Notes under the pieces: generated by a model
What the model saw: the letters and a program-made list of their open reading frames with translations, nothing else
What the model was told of the DNA's origin: nothing
Databases searched by the model: none
Program-made: the position numbers and the translations under genes
NCBI RefSeq assembly: GCF_016711335.1
Contig: NZ_JADJTF010000001.1
Span: 2,852,001 to 2,916,000, forward strand
From: Thiofilum sp.
GTDB taxonomy: Bacteria; Pseudomonadota; Gammaproteobacteria; Thiotrichales; Thiotrichaceae
DNA: 64,000 nucleotides
Direction of reading: 5' to 3'
In this document: positions 25,794 through 34,196 of the stretch, piece by piece
How the letters are laid out: each line of letters begins with the position of its first letter
Position numbering within the stretch: the stretch's first letter is position 1

Positions 25794-26249
25794 ATGTCAT
25801 TTTTAGATACATTAAAGCAAAAAGCCTCTGAGGCGCGTAGTAAATTAACTACTGAAATTGCTAAGTTCAAAAACAAAGAGTTCATGGAGGCTTGTGTCGC
25901 AGGCTGTGCTCTAGTTGCCGCAGCCGATGGCTCGATTGCTTCCTCTGAAAAGCAAAAAATGATGAAGTTCATTCAGCAATCAGATGAGCTAAAAGTATTC
26001 GATACTAAAGACGTGATCGATTATTTTAATAAAGTAGCTAATAACTTTGAGTTTGACCATGAAATTGGTAAAGCAGAAGCGTTAAAAGCAATTGGTAAAT
26101 TACGCTCTAAGCCCGATGCAGCGCGTTTAATGGTACGGGTCTGTTGTGCTATTGGTACTGCGGATGGTGATTTTGATGAGAATGAGAAAACGATCATTCG
26201 TGAAATCTGCCGTGATCTAGACCTGCCTGCGGATGATTTTGGTTTATAA
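25794..26249 (+). CDS. terB: TerB (tellurite resistance protein B)
   Basis: The 151-residue helical protein has two acidic repeats of the TerB fold, CALVAAADGSIASSEKQKM and GTADGDFDENEKTIIREIC. They correspond to the metal-binding helical-bundle halves. The N-terminal amphipathic segment (LDTLKQKASEARSKLTTEIA) is typical. TerB sits at the inner membrane with TerC. TAAGGAG precedes the start, and a terminator ends the operon just after it. Confidence 0.92.
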   Translation: MSFLDTLKQKASEARSKLTTEIAKFKNKEFMEACVAGCALVAAADGSIASSEKQKMMKFIQQSDELKVFDTKDVIDYFNKVANNFEFDHEIGKAEALKAIGKLRSKPDAARLMVRVCCAIGTADGDFDENEKTIIREICRDLDLPADDFGL

Positions 26250-26279
26250 AACCTAAAATCGTTTAATGTTTCAGTCTAA

Positions 26280-26306
26280 AGCCTCAATTTATATTGGGGC
26301 TTTTTT
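26280..26306 (+). terminator. Rho-independent terminator after terB
   Basis: GCCTCAA and TTGGGGC (with one G-T pair) form the stem around a 6-base loop, directly followed by TTTTTT. It closes the ter operon. Confidence 0.8.
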
Positions 26307-26362
26307 ATGTTTGCCTCTGTCCTCTCTCTTCAGGAGAGTCGCCTTTAAATCACTATTCTTGT

Positions 26363-26368
26363 TATAAT
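26363..26368 (+). promoter_or_regulatory. Possible -10 box for the thioredoxin-like gene
   Basis: Perfect TATAAT, 31 bases before the ATG at 26399, located after the terB terminator. No good -35 box is visible, so an activator or weak use is possible. Confidence 0.4.
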
Positions 26369-26398
26369 GACTCACTTAATGCTAAGAGGGTAAAAGTG

Positions 26399-27433
26399 AT
26401 GCGTTCTATTATTAAGCTAATATTGCCGCTGCCTTGGCTATTGGTGTTTTACTTCATTTCCTTTAGTCATTCTCTGTCTGCCGATACTAAGAGTTCACTA
26501 GGTAAAGTCAGCGGCGGTATGGCGTATAGTACGCCTGATTGGTTTAAGGAAAGCTTTTTAGATATAAAAGAAGATATAGCAGAGGCAGAGCAGGCGAATA
26601 AACAGGTGATGTTGTTTTTTCATTTAGAAAACTGCCCCTACTGTGCCAAAATGCTCGAAGATAGTTTTACTAAAGAGCCGCTTAAAAGTTATATTCAAAG
26701 CCATTTTGATGTGATTGCAATTAATATAAGGGGAGATCGAGAAGTTGCTTTGACTGAGGATCAGTCCCTATTAGAAAAAGAATTGGCCAAAGAGCTTAAA
26801 ATTCAATATACCCCAACGATTTTATTTCTAGATGCTACTAATAAACCTATTCAGCGTTTAAATGGTTATCGCTCACCAGAGCAGTTTGAGCCAATCTTAA
26901 AATTTGTAGCGGATAAAGCCTATCAGAAGCAAACTTTAACTGAGTACTTAGATAAAAATGCTACGCAAGCACTATATGAGTTTAAGGATAATAATTTATT
27001 TCAAGCGATAACTGATTTCTCTAGCATTAAAACGCCCTTAGCTGTTATTTTTGAGGATCAACGTTGTAAAGATTGTGAATATTTACATACTAAATTACTG
27101 ACGCGTGAGGATGTATTACAAGAATTTAAAGCTTTTAGTGTAGTGCGTTTAGATGCTAGTAGCAGTAATGAGATTATCGACCCTAATGGCAATAAAACCA
27201 CACCTAAAGCATGGGCTGAAGCTTTAGCCTTAGATTATCGTCCGGGCATGGTATTGTTTGATCAGGGTAAAGAAGTAACACGGATGGATGGGCTATTATA
27301 TGGCTATCATTTTAGGGAGTTACTGCGTTATGTTAGTTCTAAAGCTTATGAGAGTTTAGGGTTTCACCCTTATCTAGGTAAACGCCAAGCGGAATTATTA
27401 GAGCAAGGCATTAATATCAATATGAGTGAGTGA
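26399..27433 (+). CDS. Periplasmic protein with two thioredoxin-like domains
   Basis: The ATG at 26399 has AAGAGGG before it and opens a signal peptide (SIIKLILPLPWLLVFYFISF, cleavage probably near SLSA). A longer in-frame start reads through the terB terminator and is rejected. From that ATG, domain 1 (about residues 40-180) has a SoxW/DsbD-gamma-like CxxC in HLENCPYCAKML and cis-Pro in QYTPTILFLD. Domain 2 (about 200-330) has a second CxxC in EDQRCKDCEYL. It is likely a thiol-disulfide reductase or scavenging protein in the periplasm. A paralogue faces it 75 bases downstream. Links to sulfur oxidation (SoxW) are possible but no sox genes are in view. Confidence 0.82.
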   Translation: MRSIIKLILPLPWLLVFYFISFSHSLSADTKSSLGKVSGGMAYSTPDWFKESFLDIKEDIAEAEQANKQVMLFFHLENCPYCAKMLEDSFTKEPLKSYIQSHFDVIAINIRGDREVALTEDQSLLEKELAKELKIQYTPTILFLDATNKPIQRLNGYRSPEQFEPILKFVADKAYQKQTLTEYLDKNATQALYEFKDNNLFQAITDFSSIKTPLAVIFEDQRCKDCEYLHTKLLTREDVLQEFKAFSVVRLDASSSNEIIDPNGNKTTPKAWAEALALDYRPGMVLFDQGKEVTRMDGLLYGYHFRELLRYVSSKAYESLGFHPYLGKRQAELLEQGININMSE

Positions 27434-27449
27434 TAGAGCCTATATTTCT

Positions 27450-27490
27450 TCTCATCCCTGACCCTTGCCCTAATAAGGAAAGGGATGAGA
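27450..27490. terminator. Bidirectional hairpin between the two thioredoxin paralogues
   Basis: TCTCATCCCT and AGGGATGAGA form a perfect 10-bp stem around a 21-base loop, between converging genes. There is no long T-run on either side. Confidence 0.5.
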
Positions 27491-27507
27491 GCCGACAACT
27501 ATATTTA

Positions 27508-28551
27508 TTAATCCATCAAATCTACTTTAATGCCTCTAGCTAATAGGGTTTCGCGGCGGTGTTGTAGAAAACGTTGGAATTCGGGCTGGGTTTTATAAGC
27601 GCTACTGGCTATATAATCTAAAGCACCGTGAATATGAAACGTTTTTAAATAAGCTTCTACACCAAAGACTTGCGAGCCATCGGGTGCAAAAAATAATAAA
27701 CTAGGATTGTATTTAATATTGAGTTCTTTGACCCAATCGGCAATAGTTTTCTCTTGACCATCAGGTGTTTGGATAGTGTTAGTATCATCAGCTTTAAGCC
27801 AAGCTACGTCTACATTGGTGAGACTATAAGCCACCTCTGGGCGTTGTAGAATAGTGAGTAATTCGGAACAATTAGTATTGCAGTCAGATTGTTCTATGAT
27901 AACTAATAAATGCCGTCCATTGGCTTTTAAGGTCTCTTGTAGTTTTAAAGGCTGAGGCAATGTCCCTGCTAGGGTTTGAAAGGGGATAGCAGTGGCTTCT
28001 TTTTGGGGGTTATTACTGTTCTTTTCTAAATAATCTCGAAAACTACCTTCTTTTTCCTGTTTACCCGCTACGTAATCGAGGGCGTAATTAAATTGTTCTG
28101 GATTATAATAGCCATTAATACGTAAAGCGATTTTTCCTTGCTCATCTAGAAATAATAAAGTAGGGGTATATTGCACTTTTAAACTGGTAGCAAAAGATTT
28201 TTCAGTCAATACCGTTCCGGTTAAATCGGTGACTTCGCGTGAACCCCACATATTCAGAGCAATGACTTCAAAATGGTTTTGCATTTTATTAGCTAACTCA
28301 GGATTGCCAAAATTATCTTGCACTAATTTTAAACAGTAGGGGCAACCATCTTGATAAAAATACAGTAAGACACGTTTATTATTCTCCGCTGCCTCTTTCA
28401 CATCATCGGGCAGATCTAAAAAGGAGTTTTTAAACCAAGCCGGATGTTCGGGTTGCGTATCAATGGCGGCATGGGTGGCGGGTGGTGCAGTGGTTTCGGC
28501 AAAAATCGTTTGGCTCCAAAAGAACAATAAGGCGTAAATCAGGTATTTCAT
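27508..28551 (-). CDS. Periplasmic double-thioredoxin paralogue
   Basis: It is collinear with the 26399 protein. The signal peptide is MKYLIYALLFFWSQTIFA, then the shared block PAWFKNSFLDLPDDVKEA and domain 1 with CxxC in YQDGCPYCLKLV and cis-Pro in QYTPTLLFLDEQG. Domain 2 is altered: the CxxC of the paralogue is replaced by C-x3-C (SDCNTNCSEL). ATG 28551 has GGAGG at 7 bases, while ATG 28557 lies too close to it. An inverted duplication with a changed second active site suggests a divided role, for example one reductase and one carrier. Function is inferred from fold only. Confidence 0.8.
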   Translation of the reverse strand: MKYLIYALLFFWSQTIFAETTAPPATHAAIDTQPEHPAWFKNSFLDLPDDVKEAAENNKRVLLYFYQDGCPYCLKLVQDNFGNPELANKMQNHFEVIALNMWGSREVTDLTGTVLTEKSFATSLKVQYTPTLLFLDEQGKIALRINGYYNPEQFNYALDYVAGKQEKEGSFRDYLEKNSNNPQKEATAIPFQTLAGTLPQPLKLQETLKANGRHLLVIIEQSDCNTNCSELLTILQRPEVAYSLTNVDVAWLKADDTNTIQTPDGQEKTIADWVKELNIKYNPSLLFFAPDGSQVFGVEAYLKTFHIHGALDYIASSAYKTQPEFQRFLQHRRETLLARGIKVDLMD

Positions 28552-28667
28552 CTTCATTCCTCCCGCTATTTTAATCTTTTTAGGGATTTATCCCTTAGGC
28601 TAGCTTGTGAGCTTAAAGGGTTTCTGTTAAATCTGCCAATAATACTCATGATAGAGGAGAGACGAAG

Positions 28668-29126
28668 ATGCTAAGTCGTGGATTAAAAATTGGAGTGTTG
28701 GTAGCGGCGCTATTAGGTGCGGGTGCTTTGATGTTGCCAAGCTATGCCACTGAACAGGCGGTAGCCGTGCAGCAAGATCATCGCTTAGTGATTCAGGTGA
28801 ATAAGAAAGATGCAGAGCTACAGGATCATGTGTTGTCTAATATTGTCAATTTGCAAAAGCATTATGGTATGGACGAGATTGAAATTGAGTTGGTCGCTTA
28901 TGGTCCTGGGGTGTGGTTTTTGACGGAGGAGTCGGAGTTTAAGCCACGTATTGAGAGTTTGATGTTGCAAAATGTGGTATTTACGGCGTGTGGTAATACG
29001 CTGGATACGATTGAGGCACGGGATGGTAAGCGCCCTCCGTTGATTCAGGGCGTGGGGGTTGCACAGGCAGGGATTGCGCGGATTATGGAGCGGCAGAATC
29101 AAGGGTGGAATTATTTAAGTCCTTGA
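28668..29126 (+). CDS. Exported DsrE/F-like protein
   Basis: The 152-residue protein has a signal peptide (about residues 1-28, GVLVAALLGAGALMLPSYA). The DsrE-like core follows: LVIQVNKKDAELQDHVLSNI, IEIELVAYGPGVWFL, and NVVFTACGNTL, whose Cys aligns with the position used for sulfur relay in DsrE proteins. Cytoplasmic DsrE carries persulfide; this exported version may handle sulfur in the periplasm. GAGGAGAGACGAAG precedes the ATG. It stands next to the double-thioredoxin genes, a plausible thiol/sulfur group. Confidence 0.78.
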   Translation: MLSRGLKIGVLVAALLGAGALMLPSYATEQAVAVQQDHRLVIQVNKKDAELQDHVLSNIVNLQKHYGMDEIEIELVAYGPGVWFLTEESEFKPRIESLMLQNVVFTACGNTLDTIEARDGKRPPLIQGVGVAQAGIARIMERQNQGWNYLSP

Positions 29127-29199
29127 TTGGGGATGGGCTATCACTGCGTCACTGTCTGTCAACGTAAGTTTGAGCGGGTACATCTAATCAGCCAGCGTA

Positions 29200-29715
29200 T
29201 TAGGTAGCCTCATTTTTTTGAAGGAATGCCCATTCAATAGTGAGATCGGGAAATAGATCTACGGGGGTAGGGTCAGTGAGTGCGAGCATTTGATAGTGAC
29301 CATAGCGCCCGTCTGGTCCTAAGCGATAGACCATGAGCCACTGGTCGGTGGGGTGAATAATCCAATAGGTTTTAACACCGTGACGCTCGTAGAGTCGGAG
29401 CTTTTTTTCCATGTCCATGATGGCTGAAGAGGGGGAGATAACTTCAATAATCCAATCGGGTGCGCCACGACAGCCTTTGTCGTCTAATTTGCTGGGGTCA
29501 CAAATGACCGCTATATCGGGTTGTACGGTGGTATCGATTTTGTCGTCGGCTTCGTTTTGGCGCGGTAGGCGCACGTCAAAGGGGGCGATGTAAACATCAC
29601 AAGGTTTACCGTCTAGGTAGCGATCTATTTGGGTGGCTAGTTTTAGGACGAATTGTTGATGCAAACGTGAGGGAGATGCGGTGTAGTGTTCGGCTAGTTT
29701 TTCTGCTGTGCTCAT
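29200..29715 (-). CDS. Uma2 family (DUF820) putative endonuclease
   Basis: The 171-residue protein fits the Uma2 family with its PD-(D/E)xK-like core: VQPDIAVICDPSK provides the Asp and APDWIIEVISPSS the Glu. KKLRLYERHGVKTYWIIHPTDQ and YRLGPDGRY follow. These genes are numerous in cyanobacteria and filamentous bacteria and behave like selfish or accessory nucleases; biochemical role unsettled. It stands alone between the DsrE-like gene and the CHAT operon. Confidence 0.85.
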   Translation of the reverse strand: MSTAEKLAEHYTASPSRLHQQFVLKLATQIDRYLDGKPCDVYIAPFDVRLPRQNEADDKIDTTVQPDIAVICDPSKLDDKGCRGAPDWIIEVISPSSAIMDMEKKLRLYERHGVKTYWIIHPTDQWLMVYRLGPDGRYGHYQMLALTDPTPVDLFPDLTIEWAFLQKNEAT

Positions 29716-29792
29716 CGCTATTAGGCTCCGCTGTTGTCTGCGTGTGTTAGGTAGTAGATTAGCATAGTTGGTGATGGAAACCCCACCCCAGC

Positions 29793-29816
29793 CCTCCCCT
29801 TGTCAAGGGAGGGAGC
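29793..29816. repeat. G/C-rich hairpin between Uma2 and CHAT genes
   Basis: CCCTCCCCTTGT-CAAGGGAGGG folds into a stem of about 9 bp with one bulge. The following tract (29817-29877) holds nothing else. It is probably a small dispersed hairpin; no second copy was noticed in the window. Confidence 0.35.
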
Positions 29817-29877
29817 TAAGAGCTTGATCTTGTTGTGGTTATGGTTATTTAAGTTCTTCGCTCTTTGGGAGAAGGAT

Positions 29878-32800
29878 TTAGGATGAGGGTAGGTTTTCTA
29901 TTTGCTCAGCTAGTTGTTCCCACAGGGCTAATCCTTCATTTGAGCCTAGTTCTTCGGCTAGGTTTTCTAGGTTTTTTAAGGCTTCAGCTAAATTAATCTT
30001 TTTGGCTATTTGATAGACCATTACCCATGCTTGTAGCGCTTCAGAAACTTGCTCATTTTGTAAATGAATGTGTCCCATATTGAATAAGGTGTAACACATA
30101 CCTGCACTATCACCGATCTCCTGTTGAATGGCGAGTGAGCGTTGTAGGTAGTCGAGGGCGGTGGAGTAATCGCCGCGAGCATCGTAAATTTGCGACAAAT
30201 TATTGAGGGTAGTGCCTTCGCCGGCTTTATTGCCGATCTCCTGTGTAATGGCGAGGGAGCGTTGAAGGAAGTCGAGGGCGGTGGAGTAATCGCCGCGAGC
30301 TTTAAAGATCTGCGACAAATTATTGAGGGTAGTGCCTTCACCGGCTTTATCGCCGATCTCCTGTTGAATGGCGAGGGAGCGTTGAAGGTAGTCGAGGGCG
30401 GTGGAGTAATCGCCGCGAGCATGAGCGAGAGCAGACAAATTATTGAGGGTAGCGCCTTCACCGGCTTTATCGCCGATCTCCTGTTGAATGGCGAGCGAGC
30501 GTTGAAGGTAGTCGAGTGCGGTGTCGTAATCGCCTCGTGCATCGTAAATTTGTGACAAATTATTGAGGGTAGCACCTTCACCGGCTTTATCGCCGATCTC
30601 CTGTGTAATGGCGAGGGAGCGTTGTAGGTAGTCGAGTGCGGAGTCGTAATCGCCTCGTGCTTTAAAGATTTGCGACAAATTATTGAGGGTAGCGCCTTCA
30701 CCGGCTTTATCGCCGATCTCCTGTTGAATGGCGAGGGAGCGTTGAAGGTAGTCGAGGGCGGTGGAGTAATCGCCGCGAGCATCGTAAATTTGCGACAAAT
30801 TATTGAGGGTAGTGCCTTCGACTTGTTTATTGCCGATCTCCTGTGTAATGGCGAGGGAGCGTTGTAGGTAGTCGAGGGCGGTGGAGTAATCGCCGCGAGC
30901 ATCGTAAATTTGCGACAAATTATTGAGGGTAGTGCCTTCGCCTTGTTTATCGCCGATCTCCTGTGTAATGGCGAGGGAGCGTTGTAGGTAGTCGAGGGCG
31001 GCAGAAAATTGCCCCAAGTGGAGATTTTGCTTACCTGTCTGTCCTAAAGCCTCTGCTTTAATCTTTAAATCACTAGATTCACAAATGGGTGGCAACCATT
31101 GCTCTAATAAAACGGTATAGAGTCCAGCTCTACTAAGTGCTCCTACTATCCAATCCAAAGCCAACCGATGTGCGTCTAACTCCAACCCCGCAGTAGTCAA
31201 AGCCCCATGTGTAGCCAGCTTATACTCCCAATTAGTATTTACCCTTTCCTCCAACTGCCAATACAAAAATTTAGCCGCCGTTTGCAAAAGCGCTTGAGTG
31301 AGCGGTTCATAATGCTGATTCAAATAACTACTCACTAAGGGGGCGAGCTGATACTCCACACCGCGTTCAGTTTGATATGGCTCTACCAATGAAAACGCCA
31401 GCAGCTCCGCCAATAAAACCTCAGCCTCTGCCAACTCCAATAAATACCCCAGCTTCTTCACCCCCGACATTGGCACAGCTACCGGATAAGCCCGCAATGC
31501 CAGTAATAAGGACAAAGCCTCAGCACTGCAATGCTCTAATAACTTCGCCAGCGCCATATCGGTCTGAGCCTCAGCTTCCGCCGTACCCAAAGCCGCTAAA
31601 AACGCCGTTTCCTCCGCCACCTCCATCGTCTTTGCCGCTCTAGCAAAGTACTCTAAGGCACGGAAATTCCCACCCAGCACTTGATAAGCCTTTTGCAAGC
31701 GCTCACCCGTTAAAGGTAAAGCCTGTTGCCGCGCAAATGCCACATAGTCCCCATACACCGGACGCCCCAACGCACACTGCAATTCCTCTGACCAGTTGGG
31801 TAATTGCCAGCGTGAAGTAGCTAGTACCTTTAAACCCAACGCACTCACGGCTAAAGCGGCATCCAACCAGAGTTGTACTTCAGAATTATTAATCGTGTGG
31901 GGAGTGGTTAAATCTTGTACCGATTCGAGATTGTCAAAGAATAAAATCAGTTTGTTATTAAAGCGTTTAAGGCTCAGTTTCAGGAGCCATTCTAATAACT
32001 TAGCGCGAGGTAGTTGCTTGGTTTGTAGGTGTTGATATTGATTTTTGAGCGCCTCGTTTTCGACCAACGCCATTTCAATCGCTAGCTCGACCTCTGACCA
32101 GTCATGCTCAGGACGCAATGAAATACTAAACAGGTGATAGCCTTCATGAGTTAAACTCGCAATCAGCTTACTCGCCAATGCCGTTTTACCCATACCGCCC
32201 GCGCCCGTAATCAATAACCTATTATGGTGAGTACTCAATAATCGATTTTGCCACAGACGCAACTCTCGCCGCCGTCCCAAAAAGCGTTCAGGTACAGCAA
32301 TTTGCCCTAATAATTCTTTAGTTGGAATGGGTGTTTTAGGCTTAGGCGTAAATGACCAATCAATTAGCGGTTGTTCAATATTGTGGCTCAATAATTGCGG
32401 TAAGCACCAATGTGTCTGTGCTAAAGCAGACAACTCTGGACTAGACTGGCTCTCGCGCCACACCTCACCCGTCAAAGGCTCAGCAATCGCCTGACGTGCT
32501 GCTTGCAGCGCAATATCTACTCGCTCCTTATCAGCAATTTTACCCAGTAGCGCCTTAGCAAACTGAATACCTGCCTGATCAAAGATAGACTCACGCATCC
32601 CGATCACTTGCGGCACACCTGCTCGATACAGTGCATTACTCAACCCCTTATCAGGATAGCGCGTGTCAAGTTCGGCACTCAAACACGCCGACAGCACCAC
32701 CAATTGCACCGGAAGATTCGTGAAACAAGTGGCAATTTCTGCTTCAGTTACTGGATACCCATTACCCTGAGCGTCTTCAAATAGAAAACTACCTGTTGCG

Positions 32801-33429
32801 GTTTTTTTTAAATCATCAACTTTAAACAAACCATGCCCACTTAAATAAACCACATGCGGCTTAAAACGTTGCAGCTCAGCTTTAAACGTGTCAAAGCGCC
32901 CATCATCGGGCATATACAGCTCAATCTCGCCCTTTAATTCGGAGGCTAAGAGGACTTCCTGCACTTTCGCCTGTTCGTTTTCACTATCCAGCCGCTCCCG
33001 CTCACCTAAATCATCCGGCAAAGACGAAAATAATAGGACACGCAACGGTTCTGCTTGAGGTTTGGGAAGGGCTTGGAGCACATCAAAATAATGCCGCGAC
33101 ACACTAAAGGCTGGATTGTGTCCCAAAAAGCCAAACTCAGGGTGATACAGCGTTTCCCAAGGTAGTTGCATAACTGCTGCATCATTAGATTCAATAATAA
33201 TCGGGACGACTTGGAGTCCAGCTAGTTGTTTGCGTGCTTTCAGTTCGGCTTGTTGCGAGCTATTTAAGGCTTGCCATAATGCCTCGCCCATTGCTTGCAA
33301 GTACTGATCATCGATCTTTTGATGATTTTTATAAGCACTTGCTAAGGCTTGAGCTTGAGTTACTAAATGTGGTGCTTGCGTCAAAAACTCAGCAGTAATA
33401 AGCATTTCAAAGGGCGAAGCAGACATCAT
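29878..33429 (-). CDS. CHAT protease - STAND-type NTPase - TPR protein
   Basis: In the 1183-residue cytoplasmic protein, residues about 60-330 are a CHAT (caspase-like) domain with His199 in VVYLSGHGLF and Cys249 in LVVLSACLSAEL. Residues about 380-700 are an NB-ARC/NACHT-like NTPase with Walker A GAGGMGKT at 409-416 and Walker B LILFFDN (Asp499). From about 790 to 1110 eight nearly identical 40-residue TPRs follow (ALDYLQRSLAI, then EGTTLNNLSQIYDARGDY), with one divergent TPR at the end. This is an NLR-like sensor-switch-protease architecture seen in bacterial immunity and cell-death proteins. It starts directly after the zinc-ribbon gene stop, with GGAGAATAA before ATG. Target and trigger are unknown. 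Confidence 0.85.
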   Translation of the reverse strand: MMSASPFEMLITAEFLTQAPHLVTQAQALASAYKNHQKIDDQYLQAMGEALWQALNSSQQAELKARKQLAGLQVVPIIIESNDAAVMQLPWETLYHPEFGFLGHNPAFSVSRHYFDVLQALPKPQAEPLRVLLFSSLPDDLGERERLDSENEQAKVQEVLLASELKGEIELYMPDDGRFDTFKAELQRFKPHVVYLSGHGLFKVDDLKKTATGSFLFEDAQGNGYPVTEAEIATCFTNLPVQLVVLSACLSAELDTRYPDKGLSNALYRAGVPQVIGMRESIFDQAGIQFAKALLGKIADKERVDIALQAARQAIAEPLTGEVWRESQSSPELSALAQTHWCLPQLLSHNIEQPLIDWSFTPKPKTPIPTKELLGQIAVPERFLGRRRELRLWQNRLLSTHHNRLLITGAGGMGKTALASKLIASLTHEGYHLFSISLRPEHDWSEVELAIEMALVENEALKNQYQHLQTKQLPRAKLLEWLLKLSLKRFNNKLILFFDNLESVQDLTTPHTINNSEVQLWLDAALAVSALGLKVLATSRWQLPNWSEELQCALGRPVYGDYVAFARQQALPLTGERLQKAYQVLGGNFRALEYFARAAKTMEVAEETAFLAALGTAEAEAQTDMALAKLLEHCSAEALSLLLALRAYPVAVPMSGVKKLGYLLELAEAEVLLAELLAFSLVEPYQTERGVEYQLAPLVSSYLNQHYEPLTQALLQTAAKFLYWQLEERVNTNWEYKLATHGALTTAGLELDAHRLALDWIVGALSRAGLYTVLLEQWLPPICESSDLKIKAEALGQTGKQNLHLGQFSAALDYLQRSLAITQEIGDKQGEGTTLNNLSQIYDARGDYSTALDYLQRSLAITQEIGNKQVEGTTLNNLSQIYDARGDYSTALDYLQRSLAIQQEIGDKAGEGATLNNLSQIFKARGDYDSALDYLQRSLAITQEIGDKAGEGATLNNLSQIYDARGDYDTALDYLQRSLAIQQEIGDKAGEGATLNNLSALAHARGDYSTALDYLQRSLAIQQEIGDKAGEGTTLNNLSQIFKARGDYSTALDFLQRSLAITQEIGNKAGEGTTLNNLSQIYDARGDYSTALDYLQRSLAIQQEIGDSAGMCYTLFNMGHIHLQNEQVSEALQAWVMVYQIAKKINLAEALKNLENLAEELGSNEGLALWEQLAEQIENLPSS
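30099..31010 (-). repeat. Tandem 120-bp repeats encoding TPRs
   Basis: About eight 120-base units can be aligned line by line and differ at only a few positions per unit. The changes are mostly at the IQQ/ITQ and YDA/FKA/AHA alternatives. The homogeneity points to recent expansion or gene conversion. Open frames on both strands here are by-products of the repeat. Confidence 0.9.
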
Positions 33430-33666
33430 TTATTCTCCCTTTTCAGCTTGGATAGTATGGGCAGGTTTAATCAGCCTGCGCTCAATCGAAACCCCACGCA
33501 TGACCTCAATCTCGCGCTGAATTTCAAAGCGCACTTTAAGCTTGCCCCCACAAATCGGGCAGGTAGTGAGCTTAATCAGCTCATCCCCTTGAGCAGGTAC
33601 ATCTGGAATAGGGTAATCAAAAGTATTGGCACAATGCGGGCACAGCACTATCGTTAAATTAGCCAT
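33430..33666 (-). CDS. Small zinc-ribbon protein of the CHAT operon
   Basis: The 78 residues start at ATG 33666, which has GAGGGA before it; the upstream in-frame extension is rejected. There are two Cys pairs, VLCPHCANTF and TTCPICGGKL, 26 residues apart, forming a zinc ribbon. A basic C-terminal half follows (VRFEIQREIEVMRGVSIERR). It sits between the membrane protein and the CHAT gene with almost no spacing. A regulatory or adaptor role is inferred. Confidence 0.7.
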   Translation of the reverse strand: MANLTIVLCPHCANTFDYPIPDVPAQGDELIKLTTCPICGGKLKVRFEIQREIEVMRGVSIERRLIKPAHTIQAEKGE

Positions 33667-33676
33667 ATTAGTTCCC

Positions 33677-34123
33677 TCACAACACCAAGCCAAAAATCAC
33701 TAAACAAATACCAAAAAAGGTCGTCAAACTCGCAATCATGACCAGCATTTGTTTGCGCTCGGCGGTGGTCGCAAAATACTTTTCAAGTGCCAGCAGATTA
33801 TTGGGATTGACTTTAGTTTTAATAGGCAACAACACCATAAAAGCTAAGCCCAGCGCCACCAACCAACTAGCAAAAGCAATTAAAATTAATACGCCTGAAA
33901 TAGTGGCGGTTGCACCTTGGGTCAGTTTAAGCACTGCGCCATATAAAGCGGGAATGGCAAGATTCAAACTAATCAAAAGCTTAGCTAAATCTTCCATGCG
34001 TCCCGCTTGGTTGGCGACATCTTTGGCAAGGCTGTCTTGGAGGCTTTCGTGGTATTTAGACGGGCGTACTGGCAAAGTGCCAGCATTCACCACCGGAGCC
34101 TCATCATCATGAGTATCAGACAT
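33677..34123 (-). CDS. Three-helix membrane protein of the CHAT operon
   Basis: The 148-residue protein has a soluble N-terminus of about 50 residues rich in Asp, Glu and Lys, then hydrophobic helices at about 47-66 (LLISLNLAIPALYGAVLKLT), 73-98 (TISGVLILIAFASWLVALGL) and 127-147 (MIASLTTFFGICLVIFGLVL). I do not recognise a family. It is first of the three-gene operon and could be the membrane target or effector cleaved by the CHAT protease; that is inference from position only. Confidence 0.7.
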   Translation of the reverse strand: MSDTHDDEAPVVNAGTLPVRPSKYHESLQDSLAKDVANQAGRMEDLAKLLISLNLAIPALYGAVLKLTQGATATISGVLILIAFASWLVALGLAFMVLLPIKTKVNPNNLLALEKYFATTAERKQMLVMIASLTTFFGICLVIFGLVL

Positions 34124-34196
34124 AGGGGTATTCCTGATAAAAAGCGGATGCTTAAGAGTTTATCAGGATTTAAAACACTGTGGCGTAAATTTGCCA

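Noticed and set aside
26294..26398. N-terminal extension of the thioredoxin-like gene starting at a TTG
   Set aside because: It would begin inside the terB terminator and lacks a signal peptide. ATG 26399 has a ribosome site and a proper signal.
30021..30902. Long frame of 293 codons in another frame of the TPR region, and two plus-strand frames there
   Set aside because: They are periodic by-products of the 120-bp repeats. The CHAT-TPR reading has domain logic throughout.
30099..31010. CRISPR-like regular repeats
   Set aside because: The repeats are 120 bases, contiguous without unique spacers, and encode TPRs. No cas gene is present in the window.
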